Below are positions 7,329 through 14,400 of a DNA stretch of 15,767 nt, one piece after another. Source of the stretch: Solirubrobacterales bacterium 70-9 (lineage in GTDB: Bacteria; Actinomycetota; Thermoleophilia; Solirubrobacterales; 70-9). Position 1 is the stretch's first letter, and each line of letters opens with the position of its first letter. Location of the stretch: the NCBI GenBank assembly GCA_001898095.1, contig MKSH01000002.1:29379-45145 (forward strand). The letters are read 5' to 3'. The position numbers were made by a program, and so were the translations under genes. The notes beneath the pieces were generated by a model that did not search any database, was not told where the DNA came from, and saw nothing but the letters and a program-made list of their open reading frames with translations.

Positions 7329-8225
7329 TCAGCGGGCGAGGAGGACCGGCCAGCTCTGCGCTTCGCCGGCGGCCGGCCGGAGGAGCAGGCGGGCGGCCAA
7401 CCGGTCGCGGTCGGCCAGGATGCGCCGGCCGGCGACGGTGAGGTTGATCCGCAGCGTCTTCGTCTTGCCGCCGGCCACCCGGTAACCGCCGCGGGCGAGG
7501 ACGGCCTTGGCGCGCGGCGAACCCGGGCCGGCGACCGGCACCTTGTGGGCGGCGCGCAGGACGACCCGCCCTGATGCGCCCGCGGCGCCGGCCTGGATGC
7601 GCAGCGCCACGCTCCGGCCCTGCAGCGCCAACTTGTGGTCGAGCAGCTTCAGGCTCGCGGCGGCCACGGTCGTTTCGGTGGCCGTCGTGCCGCCGCCGGG
7701 CGTCGGTGCGGAAGTCGATTCGCAGGTCCCGGTCATCCGGAACTTCGCCGTCAGGCTGCGCGGCGTCCCTCCCTGCGCCCAGGAGCCGGAGAGGAAGCGC
7801 AGCCAGTGTTCTTTGCCGGGACTGCAGAGGTCGGTCGGGATCTTGTCCTTGGCGCCGCCTTTTTCTCCTTCGTGTGCCGCCGGGTCGGTGGACACCGTGG
7901 CGCAGAGGTCGCCGGCCGCGTCGGGGGTGAACGGCCCGATGCCGTAGGCACCGAAGTCGTCGAACTTGACCATGAACTGCTGGCCGACCGAGCTGCCGCC
8001 CGTTTCGACCCGGAAGTTGTGGACGCAGAAGCCCACCGCCCCCTTCTGGGCGACTTCGGGGGTCGTCACTTCCACCGACCCAGGCGGGGTCCCGGCGACT
8101 TCGACCGCGCCGGAGGCCGGCTCGGCTCCGGCCCGCGACGCCGTCGGACCGCCGAGGACGAGAAGCGCGAGAACCACCAACGGCGCGATGAAGAGCGCCC
8201 GGGTCCGACCGTGCGCCACCGTCAT
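7329..8225 (-). CDS. Exported single-module protein with four cysteines
   Basis: The gene encodes 298 residues. The start is ATG 8225, whose ATGA overlaps the stop of the gene before it (8222-8224), so the two are probably translationally coupled. The frame is open further upstream, but that part is the shadow of the neighbour. Residues 1 to about 34 are a signal peptide (LFIAPLVVLALLVLG, cleavage near RAGA). The module spans about 55-164 and has VGFCVHNF, FMVKFDD and KEHWLRFLSGS followed by GGTPRSLTAKFRM. Cysteines 67, 108, 134 and 168 lie in or just after the module and could make two disulfides, unlike the other copies. A Thr/Pro/Gly linker (about 170-186) joins a basic beta-rich C-terminal domain like that of the next gene. 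Function unknown; a ligand-binding surface protein of the iron operon is the best inference. Confidence 0.82.
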   Translation of the reverse strand: MTVAHGRTRALFIAPLVVLALLVLGGPTASRAGAEPASGAVEVAGTPPGSVEVTTPEVAQKGAVGFCVHNFRVETGGSSVGQQFMVKFDDFGAYGIGPFTPDAAGDLCATVSTDPAAHEGEKGGAKDKIPTDLCSPGKEHWLRFLSGSWAQGGTPRSLTAKFRMTGTCESTSAPTPGGGTTATETTVAAASLKLLDHKLALQGRSVALRIQAGAAGASGRVVLRAAHKVPVAGPGSPRAKAVLARGGYRVAGGKTKTLRINLTVAGRRILADRDRLAARLLLRPAAGEAQSWPVLLAR

Positions 8226-8635
8226 CGGGTGGCCCGCAGCACGGTGAACTTGCCGCTGCGGATGCTGGTCGGCGGTTTGGAGGCGAGGAAGCGCAGCCAG
8301 TGCTTGCCGAGGCTGATGTGCTTCGGGATCGGCACCCAGCCGGAGAACTTCTTCTGCTTGATCTTCAGCACCGCGAGGATGTCGAGGTCGTCCAGCTTCA
8401 CGGTCACCACCGGGCTGTCGTAGAGCCGCGAGCCCTTTGCCTTCCAGTTCCAACCTTCGACGTGGATGCGTCCGCCGGCCCGCACCGTGGACCGGTCCAA
8501 TTGGATGTGGCCGCCGTTTGCCTGGGGTTCGGGACCACCGGGCGGGATCGCCCCGGCGGGGCCGGGCGAGAGGAGGCTGAAGGCGAGGGCTGCGGCGACG
8601 AGTGCGAGCGCCTGTCGGGCGGCGGGGCGGGACAT
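8222..8635 (-). CDS. Small exported single-module protein
   Basis: The gene encodes 137 residues, little more than a signal peptide and one module. I chose ATG 8635 because GAAAGGA lies 5 bases upstream; a much longer open frame exists, but it runs back through the iron boxes and the divergent gene. The signal peptide ends near GPAGA (about 29). The module (about 42-134) shows RIHVEGWNW, VVTVKLDD, KKFSGWVPIP and GKHWLRFLAS, matching the other copies at every landmark. It has no linker or C-terminal domain, so it may show the minimal functional unit. It is the first gene of the leftward operon, divergent from the siderophore receptor, and two iron boxes lie 35-69 bases upstream of its start. 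An extracellular carrier or co-receptor role is inferred. Confidence 0.82.
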   Translation of the reverse strand: MSRPAARQALALVAAALAFSLLSPGPAGAIPPGGPEPQANGGHIQLDRSTVRAGGRIHVEGWNWKAKGSRLYDSPVVTVKLDDLDILAVLKIKQKKFSGWVPIPKHISLGKHWLRFLASKPPTSIRSGKFTVLRATR

Positions 8636-8669
8636 GTCCATCCTTTCGGGAGGGAGATCGAGTTCCTTT

Positions 8670-8704
8670 TTAGGCATACCTAATAGAGCTTTAGGCATGC
8701 CTAA
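8670..8704. promoter_or_regulatory. Tandem DtxR/IdeR-like iron boxes in the divergent promoter
   Basis: TTAGGCATACCTAA (8670-8683) and TTAGGCATGCCTAA (8691-8704) are separated by 7 bases. Their starts are 21 bases apart, two helical turns, so two dimers would sit on the same face of the DNA. The pair lies between the leftward module operon (start 8635) and the rightward uptake operon, so one regulator could control both. The half-sites match those at 2214 and 6021, but the centres differ (CATA/CATG versus GGTGCC). Confidence 0.72.
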
Positions 8705-9746
8705 CCGACGAATCGACAACCCTGTCCCGACGGGACGTGCGGGGCGGGGATCCGCTCTGCAGCTGGCTTTCCTGCTGCTCTTGCTAGGGGCTCTCGGGGT
8801 GCTGGCCGGTTGCGGCGGAGGCTCGATCGGGACCACCGACGGGGCGACCCGGACCTACACCGACGTCGCCGGCAACAAGCTCACGATCCCCGTCCGGCCG
8901 CAGCGGGTCGTCGCCCTCAGCGAGCCCAGCCTCGACGACTCGGTGGCCCTCGGAGTGACGCCGATCGCGACCACCGCCGGCCGCGGCCAAGGGACGATCT
9001 CCGCCTACCTGCAGGGCAAGGTCGAAGGGATCGGGACGGTGGGGATCCTGGGCCAGCCGAACATCGAAAAGATCGCCGCCCTGGCGCCCGACCTGATCCT
9101 CACCGACGGTACCGCGATCCTCGACGGCTCGATCGTCGAAAAGCTGCAGGCGATCGCGCCGGTCGTCGACGTCAGCAAGACTGGCGAGAACTGGAAGACC
9201 GCCTTCCTGGCGACCGCCGACATCCTCGGCCGGCAGGCGCGGGGCAAGGCCCTGATGGCCGAATACGACGCCCGCGTGAAGAGCGTCAAGTCGAGGCTCG
9301 GGGCCAACGCCGACGCCGAGGTCAGCATCGTCCGTTGGGGCGGCATCGGCCTGCCGGCGGTCCTGATGAGGGAGCTCGCGGCGAGCCGGGTGCTGAGCGA
9401 CCTCGGCCTGCGGCGGCCGCCGTTCCAGGATCAGCAGGGACCCGGTCACTCGGTCCCGGTCGGCCTCGAATCCCTTTCCGATATCGACGGCGACTGGATC
9501 TTCTTCGGCTCGCTCGGCGAAGGCGGCCCGAGCGGCGGCGTCTCCGAGAAGCCCGCCGACGTCGCCTCGGCGGAAGAAGCGATGCGGATCGCCGAAGACG
9601 AAACCCCGGGGTTCAAGCGCCTGCGGGCATATCGCCTCGGCCACATCGTGCCGGTCGACGGATCGGCCTGGACCAGTGCCGGCGGCTACCTGGCCGAGCA
9701 GGTCGTCCTCGACGACGTCGAACGGGCCCTGGACGAAGGATCGTGA
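8697..9746 (+). CDS. Iron-siderophore ABC transporter, lipoprotein substrate-binding protein
   Basis: From ATG 8697 this encodes 349 residues. The N-terminus is a lipoprotein signal: basic n-region, hydrophobic LAFLLLLLGALGV, and lipobox LAGC with Cys39 as the lipidation site. The rest fits the FecB/FhuD/BtuF family (periplasmic-binding type III): RVVALSEPSLDDSVALGV, then NIEKIAALAPDLILTDG, a long helix region, and the C-terminal RLRAYRLGHIVPVDG with a final helix ending ERALDEGS. Anchored outside the membrane, it should deliver a ferric siderophore to the permeases encoded downstream. The start is uncertain: the ATG lies inside the second iron box, with no ribosome site, which suggests a leaderless message or a non-ATG start further in. 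The stop overlaps the next start (GTGA). Substrate class is firm; the exact siderophore is unknown. Confidence 0.92.
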   Translation: MPNRRIDNPVPTGRAGRGSALQLAFLLLLLGALGVLAGCGGGSIGTTDGATRTYTDVAGNKLTIPVRPQRVVALSEPSLDDSVALGVTPIATTAGRGQGTISAYLQGKVEGIGTVGILGQPNIEKIAALAPDLILTDGTAILDGSIVEKLQAIAPVVDVSKTGENWKTAFLATADILGRQARGKALMAEYDARVKSVKSRLGANADAEVSIVRWGGIGLPAVLMRELAASRVLSDLGLRRPPFQDQQGPGHSVPVGLESLSDIDGDWIFFGSLGEGGPSGGVSEKPADVASAEEAMRIAEDETPGFKRLRAYRLGHIVPVDGSAWTSAGGYLAEQVVLDDVERALDEGS

Positions 9747-11023
9747 GCGTCGCCGCGGGGCCCCGCCGTCCCCCGGGCCGGCCGAAGCAGCCGCCGCCGA
9801 CGGTGGTGCCGAGTCCGCGGGTCGAGCGGCTCGCGCGTGAACTTTCCTCCGGCCCCGACGCGACCGCCCGCTTCTGGGAGGAGGTGCGGCACGAGGGCAC
9901 GCCGCTGGTCGAGCCGGCAGAGGCGGTGGAGGAACGCGTCGTCACCTTCCTCTGGCGCGACCCAGGTGGGGCCGCGGCGGGGGAGAGGACGGTCGCCCTA
10001 CTGGCGAACAAGCTGACCGACCCGAGCGTCTGGCAGGAGAGCCGGCTCGAGCGCCTCGCCGGGACCGACGTCTGGCACCGGAGCTACCTGATGCGCGCCG
10101 ACTGGCGGGCGACCTACCAGCTCGCGGTCGCGGATCAGGGCGAGGGCGAGGTCGAGGGGCCGGCCGCCGGCCCGATGTCGCGGTGGCGCGGGCTCGTCGC
10201 CGCCGCCGGTCACGATCCGCTGAACCCGGAGCGGTTCCCGGCTCGCGACGGCGGCGCCGAGCTCTCCGTCGTCGCCTTGCGGGAGGCGCCGGCGCAGCCG
10301 TGGTGCGAGGAGCGCCCCGAGGTCGAGAGCGGTGTGGTGCGGGAGACGACGATCGAGAGCGGCGCGTTGGGCGAGGCGAGGCGGCTCTGGGTGCGAAAGC
10401 CGGTGCGGCCCGGGCCGGCGGGTCTGCTCGTCCTCCTTGACGGCGAGGACTGGGTCGGCCGCCTCGGCGCGCCGGCGATCCTCGACAACCTCGAAGCCGA
10501 GGGCCGGATCGCGCCCTTGGTGGCGGTGATGGTCGATTCGCTCGACCGCGAACGTCGCTGGCGCGATCTCGCCTGCGCTCCCGATTTCATCGAGTTCCTC
10601 TCCGCCGAGCTAGTCCCCTGGGTGGGTGCCCGCCGCGACCTCGACCGGCGGCGGACGACGATCGCCGGCCAGAGCCTCGGCGGTCTGACGGCGCTCTGCG
10701 CGGCGACCCGCGCGCCGGATGTGTGGGGTGGCGCGATCGCGCAAAGTTCCTCGCTCTGGCTGGCACCGGAGGGCGACGGTGACGGCGTCGGCTGGGACTT
10801 CAGGGAGATCGCCGAGCGGCCCCCGACAGGCACCCGCCTCCGGATCGAAGTCGGCCTGCAGGAGTGGATCCTCCTCGCCGACCATCGGCGGCTCCGCGAC
10901 CTCCTCGCCGAGGCCGGTGTCACCGTCGATTACGTCGAGTACGAAGGCGGGCACGACGCGATCTGTTGGCGCGGTGGCCTCGCCGAGGCGCTCCTCGATC
11001 TGTCCCCCGCGGACGCCGGATGA
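9743..11023 (+). CDS. Enterochelin-esterase-type siderophore hydrolase
   Basis: The gene encodes 426 residues from GTG 9743, overlapping the receptor stop by 4 bases, with GAAGGA 2 bases upstream. The N-terminal domain (about 35-150) matches the Fes/IroD N-terminal region: VVTFLWRDPGG, ANKLTDPSVWQESRLERL and DVWHRSYLMRADWRATYQL, followed by DPLNPERFP. The C-terminal part is an esterase-D-like alpha/beta hydrolase. Its nucleophile is Ser311 in AGQSLGGLTAL, its likely catalytic histidine is His404 in GGHDAICW, and LLDGEDWVGR precedes as the usual early strand motif. There is no signal peptide, so it acts in the cytoplasm. Enzymes of this family cleave the triester backbone of imported ferric catecholate siderophores such as enterobactin or bacillibactin, releasing iron. 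Its place between receptor and permease genes fits. The true substrate could be another ester siderophore. Confidence 0.9.
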   Translation: MSVAAGPRRPPGRPKQPPPTVVPSPRVERLARELSSGPDATARFWEEVRHEGTPLVEPAEAVEERVVTFLWRDPGGAAAGERTVALLANKLTDPSVWQESRLERLAGTDVWHRSYLMRADWRATYQLAVADQGEGEVEGPAAGPMSRWRGLVAAAGHDPLNPERFPARDGGAELSVVALREAPAQPWCEERPEVESGVVRETTIESGALGEARRLWVRKPVRPGPAGLLVLLDGEDWVGRLGAPAILDNLEAEGRIAPLVAVMVDSLDRERRWRDLACAPDFIEFLSAELVPWVGARRDLDRRRTTIAGQSLGGLTALCAATRAPDVWGGAIAQSSSLWLAPEGDGDGVGWDFREIAERPPTGTRLRIEVGLQEWILLADHRRLRDLLAEAGVTVDYVEYEGGHDAICWRGGLAEALLDLSPADAG

Positions 11024-12021
11024 GCATCGCCGCACGCCGTTGGTCGGCACTCGGTCTCGGCCTCGCGGCGCTGCTGGCGACCGCGATCCTGGCGGTGGCG
11101 GTCGGCACCAGATGGATCGCGCCCGCCGAAGTCTGGGACGCGCTGTTCGCCGGTGGCCACGGGGCGAACGGCGAAATCGTGCGTAACTTGCGGCTGCCGC
11201 GCCTGCTGCTGGGGCTCGAGGTCGGCGTCGCGCTCGGCCTCGCGGGGGCGCTGATGCAGGCGTTGACCCGCAATCCGCTCGCCGACCCCGGCCTCCTCGG
11301 CGTCAACGCCGGCGCCGCCACCGCAGTCGTCCTCGCGACCGCCCTCCTCGGCCTCAGCCGGCTCACCGAGTACGTCTGGTTTGCCTTCCTCGGCGCGGCG
11401 GTGGTCTCCCTGCTCGTCTACGCCCTCGGCTCGCGCGGGCGCTCGGAGGCGACACCGGCGCGGATGGCGCTGGTCGGCACCGCGGTCACCGCGGCGCTCT
11501 CCTCGTTCGTCGCGGCAATGATCCTGTTGCAGCCGCAGGTCTTCCGCCAGTTCCGCTTCTGGGAGCTCGGCTCACTGGCGGGCCGCGGGTTCACCGTGGT
11601 TGCGCAGGTCGCCCCTTTCGTCTTCATCGGGGCGTTGCTGGCACTGGCGCTCGGGGGCCGTCTCAACGCCCTTGCCCTGGGCGAGGACAAAGGCCGGGCC
11701 CTCGGGGCGCATCCCGGACGCATCCGCGGCGCCGGCGCCGTCGCTGTGACCCTCCTCTGCGGGGCGGCGACCGCGGCCGCCGGGCCGATCGCCTTCGTCG
11801 GGCTGACCGTGCCGCACCTGGCGCGGGCGATCACCGGCCCCGATCAGCGCTGGGTCCTGACGCTCTCCCTGGTCTTCGCGCCCGCGCTCCTGCTCATCGC
11901 CGACGTCGTCGGCCGGGTGGTCGACCGCCCCGGGGAAGTGCAGGTCGCCGTCGTCACCGCCTTCCTCGGGGCGCCGATCTTCATCGCGATCGTCCGCCGC
12001 CGAAGGATCGCCCGCCTGTGA
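11020..12021 (+). CDS. FecCD-family iron-siderophore permease, first subunit
   Basis: The gene encodes 333 residues and begins at ATG 11020, overlapping the esterase stop (ATGA). It is an integral membrane protein with about ten hydrophobic segments. Family landmarks are LRLPRLLLGLEVG, then GALMQALTRNPLADPGLLG near the third segment, ARALGAHPGRIRG-type cytoplasmic coupling sequence (here GRALGAHPGRIRG), and AAAGPIAFVGLTVPHLAR, the conserved stretch before the last helices. The protein should pair with the next gene product to form the channel across the cytoplasmic membrane, fed by the lipoprotein receptor and driven by the ATPase. It is comparable to FepD/FecC. The length is normal for the family and I see nothing missing. 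Confidence 0.93.
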   Translation: MSIAARRWSALGLGLAALLATAILAVAVGTRWIAPAEVWDALFAGGHGANGEIVRNLRLPRLLLGLEVGVALGLAGALMQALTRNPLADPGLLGVNAGAATAVVLATALLGLSRLTEYVWFAFLGAAVVSLLVYALGSRGRSEATPARMALVGTAVTAALSSFVAAMILLQPQVFRQFRFWELGSLAGRGFTVVAQVAPFVFIGALLALALGGRLNALALGEDKGRALGAHPGRIRGAGAVAVTLLCGAATAAAGPIAFVGLTVPHLARAITGPDQRWVLTLSLVFAPALLLIADVVGRVVDRPGEVQVAVVTAFLGAPIFIAIVRRRRIARL

Positions 12022-13085
12022 AGCTGCGCGCCGCCGGCCCCGCCAGCCTGCCTTCGCGGACGATCACGGTCCGCCGCCGCGGCCTCTCGATCGCCCTGCC
12101 GCTGCGCGGGGCGCTCGCCGTGCTCCTCATCCTGTTCGCCCTCGTCCCGGTCTTCGTCGCCGCCCTCGCCGTCGGCGAATACCCGCTCTCCTGGGGGGAC
12201 GTGGTGCGGACGCTCTTCGGCGAAGGCACCCCGCAGTCGGAATTCATCGTCGAGACGCTGCGCCTGCCGCGTGTCCTCGACGCGATCCTGGTCGGCGCGG
12301 CGCTCGGCGTCGCCGGGGCGGTCTTCCAGAGCGTCACCCGCAATCCGCTCGGCAGCCCCGACGTGATCGGCTTCACCCAGGGGGCCGCGGCGGGGGCGGT
12401 GCTGGAGCTGGTCGTCTTCGGCGGCGGCACCCTGGCGGTTTCGGCCGGGGCGGTGGCGGGCGGTGTGATCACCGCGGCGCTGGTCTACCTGCTCGCCTAC
12501 CGCAACGGTCTGCAGGGATACCGGCTGGTCCTCGTCGGCATCGGCTTCAGCGCGATGCTGGCCGCGGCGACCGCCTACCTGATCGCCCGCGCCGACCTCG
12601 ACGCGGCCCAAGGCGCGCAGATCTGGCTGGTCGGCAGTCTCAACGGGCGGGGTTGGGAGCACGTGGTCCCGGTCGCCGCCGCGCTCGCCCTGCTGCTGCC
12701 CGCCGCGCTGGCGCTCGCCCCGGCGCTGCGGACGCTCGAACTGGGGGATCGCGCGGCGGGCCCGCTCGGCGTCGCGGTCGAGCGCTCGCGGCTCTTCGCG
12801 ATCGCCGCCGGGGTCGGGCTGACGGCGGTGGCGACCGCGTCGGTCGGGCCGGTCGCCTTCGTCGCCCTGGCCTCGCCGCAGCTGGCCCGGCGGCTGACCC
12901 GGACCAGCGGCCCCGGCCTGCTCGGCGCCGCGGCGATGGGGGCCTTCGTGCTCGCGTTGAGCGACTTCCTCGCCCAGCGGCTCTTCCCCTCGACGCCGTT
13001 GCCGGTCGGGGTCTTCACCGGTGCGCTCGGCGGGCTCTACCTCCTCTGGCTGCTCTCGACCGAGCTGCGGGGGGCGGGCCAGTGA
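12018..13085 (+). CDS. FecCD-family iron-siderophore permease, second subunit
   Basis: The gene encodes 355 residues from GTG 12018, which overlaps the previous stop by 4 bases. A basic N-terminus of about 30 residues precedes the first membrane segment (GALAVLLILFALVPVFVAAL). The family motifs are LRLPRVLDAILVGAALGVAG, VFQSVTRNPLGSPDVIGFTQG, a coupling region around RAAGPLGVAVERSR, and ASVGPVAFVALASPQLARRL. It is comparable to FepG/FecD, and with the upstream subunit makes a heterodimeric channel. Two different permease genes in a row, as here, are typical of catecholate or citrate siderophore importers, whereas B12 and haem importers usually use one gene twice. The next gene again overlaps by 4 bases. 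Confidence 0.93.
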   Translation: MKLRAAGPASLPSRTITVRRRGLSIALPLRGALAVLLILFALVPVFVAALAVGEYPLSWGDVVRTLFGEGTPQSEFIVETLRLPRVLDAILVGAALGVAGAVFQSVTRNPLGSPDVIGFTQGAAAGAVLELVVFGGGTLAVSAGAVAGGVITAALVYLLAYRNGLQGYRLVLVGIGFSAMLAAATAYLIARADLDAAQGAQIWLVGSLNGRGWEHVVPVAAALALLLPAALALAPALRTLELGDRAAGPLGVAVERSRLFAIAAGVGLTAVATASVGPVAFVALASPQLARRLTRTSGPGLLGAAAMGAFVLALSDFLAQRLFPSTPLPVGVFTGALGGLYLLWLLSTELRGAGQ

Positions 13086-13894
13086 GGGGGGAGGACTCCG
13101 TCCGCCTCGCCGGCTCGGCGCTCGAGCTGGGCTACGACGGCCCGGTCGTCGGCCCGGACCTCGATATCGAGATCCCCGATGGCTCCTTCACCGTCATCGT
13201 CGGGCCGAACGCCTGCGGCAAGTCGACCTTGCTGCGGGCGATGGCGCGGGTGCTGAAGCCGCGGGCGGGCGCCGTCCTCCTCGACGGCAAGGAGCTTGCG
13301 CGCTGGCGCGGCAAAGACGCGGCTCGTGTCCTCGCCATGCTGCCCCAGGATCCCCACGCTCCCGACTCGATCCTCGTCCGCGACCTCGTCTCCCGCGGCC
13401 GCTATCCCCACCAGACGTTGCTGCGTCAGTGGTCGGGGGAGGACGAGGCGGCGGTCGCGGCGGCCCTGGCGGCGACCCACACGGAGGACCTCGCCGACTG
13501 CACCGTCGACGAGCTCTCCGGAGGCCAGCGGCAGCGCGTCTGGCTGGCGATGGCACTCGCCCAGGAGACCCCGCTCCTCCTCCTCGACGAGCCGACCACC
13601 TTCCTCGACATCGCTCACCAGCTCGACATCCTCGAGCTCTGCGCCGACCTCCACGAACAGGGCCGCACCGTCCTCGCCGTGCTCCACGACCTGAACCAGG
13701 CCTGCCGCTATGCGACCCACCTGATCGTCATGGGCGAAGGCCGCATCGTCGCCGCCGGAGAGCCCGACTCGATCCTCGACGAGGGGCTGGTCGAGGACGT
13801 CTTCGGCGTCGCCTGTCGCCTGATCGCCGACCCCGAGACGGGGACGCCGATGATCGTGCCGCGTGCGCGTCGTCCGGGCGCGAAGGGGCGATGA
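13082..13894 (+). CDS. FepC-type siderophore ABC transporter ATPase
   Basis: The gene encodes 270 residues from GTG 13082, with a 4-base overlap with the permease stop. All ATPase motifs are present: Walker A GPNACGKST (41-49), Q-loop Gln89 in MLPQDPH, signature LSGGQ (145-149), Walker B LLLLDEP (165-171), D-loop FLD, and the switch His202 in VLHDLNQA. The phrases SRGRYPHQ and LDIAHQLDILEL are typical of the FepC/FhuC group. It binds ATP in the cytoplasm and powers import through the two permeases. It is the last clear gene of the five-gene operon. A possible 26-codon frame overlaps its stop, followed by hairpins. No residue needed for catalysis is missing. Confidence 0.94.
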   Translation: MRGEDSVRLAGSALELGYDGPVVGPDLDIEIPDGSFTVIVGPNACGKSTLLRAMARVLKPRAGAVLLDGKELARWRGKDAARVLAMLPQDPHAPDSILVRDLVSRGRYPHQTLLRQWSGEDEAAVAAALAATHTEDLADCTVDELSGGQRQRVWLAMALAQETPLLLLDEPTTFLDIAHQLDILELCADLHEQGRTVLAVLHDLNQACRYATHLIVMGEGRIVAAGEPDSILDEGLVEDVFGVACRLIADPETGTPMIVPRARRPGAKGR

Positions 13895-13971
13895 CCTCCC
13901 GAGCACAGCTCGCTCTCGGGGACGAACCTCTTCGAGGTCCACCGGGTCCCGTGTTGCGGTCGGCAGATTGA
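13891..13971 (+). CDS. Possible 26-codon peptide overlapping the ATPase stop
   Basis: ATG 13891 overlaps the ATPase stop (ATGA), with AAGGGG 2 bases upstream, and encodes MTSRAQLALGDEPLRGPPGP plus six residues before TGA. The overlap imitates the rest of the operon, but the DNA inside folds into hairpins and the peptide has no recognisable feature. It may be the stump of a lost sixth gene or simply chance. Confidence 0.2.
   Translation: MTSRAQLALGDEPLRGPPGPVLRSAD
13898..13938 (+). terminator. Hairpins after the uptake operon
   Basis: CCCGAG (13898-13903) pairs with CTCGGG (13915-13920), with an alternative inner pairing GAGC/GCTC, and ACCTC (13926-13930) pairs with GAGGT (13934-13938) around TTC. 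Together they begin a few bases after the ATPase stop and may end the five-gene transcript. There is no T-run and the stems are short, so this is tentative. Confidence 0.3.
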
Positions 13972-14064
13972 CCCGCGCCGCCGCCTCTGGGAGGCTCGCG
14001 GGGCCGATCTTCGCGCAGAATGGTGGCCGATCCTGGGGGGATGCGCAGCGACAAGGAGGATGAC

Positions 14065-14400
14065 TTGACCCCAGCGGAGCCGACGCCGATCCGCCGAGGC
14101 CGGACCGCCATCATCGGGACCGCGCCCGTGGCGCTCGCCGGCACCGCCCTCGCCGCCGCGGGTCCGATCAAGGGCGCCACCTACTCCGGGCGCCTCAAGC
14201 CCGCCCAAGGCCGCGCCGATCAGTGGCGGCAAGTTCACCGCGACCGGAACCGAGATGGGCGAGAAGCGCTTCGGCGGGGGCCTCACGGCCATCGCTACGG
14301 TGAGCGGCAAGTTCGTTCGCCGGCGGCAAGGTGAAGGGCAACTTAACGGAGCGCCCGACGACGGAGCCGAATGGGTGGCGTCCCAACCCGAACCGAGACG
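14065..14400 (+). pseudogene. Decayed gene for a small exported protein
   Basis: A good ribosome site, AAGGAGG (14053-14059), lies 5 bases before TTG 14065. The frame opens with a signal peptide (RRGRTAIIGTAPVALAGTAL then AAAG) and the start of a mature protein, GATYSGRLK. Near 14205 the meaningful reading switches frame to APISGGKFTATGTEMG, then TAIATVSGKF. At about 14312-14319 TTCGTTCG looks like a 4-base duplication, after which AGGKVKGN resumes in the third frame. These pieces resemble, in order, a secreted beta-strand protein of the kind common in Solirubrobacterales (patterns like YSG, GGKF, VSGKF, GGKVKG), with the middle deleted. The right end is unclear. Two frame breaks make a working product unlikely. 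The family assignment is from memory of style only. Confidence 0.55.

Noticed and set aside
6047..7441. Long plus-strand frames opposite the 390-residue exported protein
   Set aside because: Shadow frames of Arg/Gly-rich composition without motifs; the minus-strand reading has a signal peptide and repeated modules.
3109..8635. Exported proteins as HtaA-domain haem proteins
   Set aside because: The modules lack the W-G-x-K-x-S-F-x-x-Y type opening of HtaA domains; only the genomic layout is similar.
8810..11023. Apparent fusion frame covering the receptor and the esterase
   Set aside because: The first 311 codons are an out-of-frame, Arg/Asp-rich reading of the receptor gene; the esterase has its own GTG start at 9743 with a ribosome site and a 4-base overlap.
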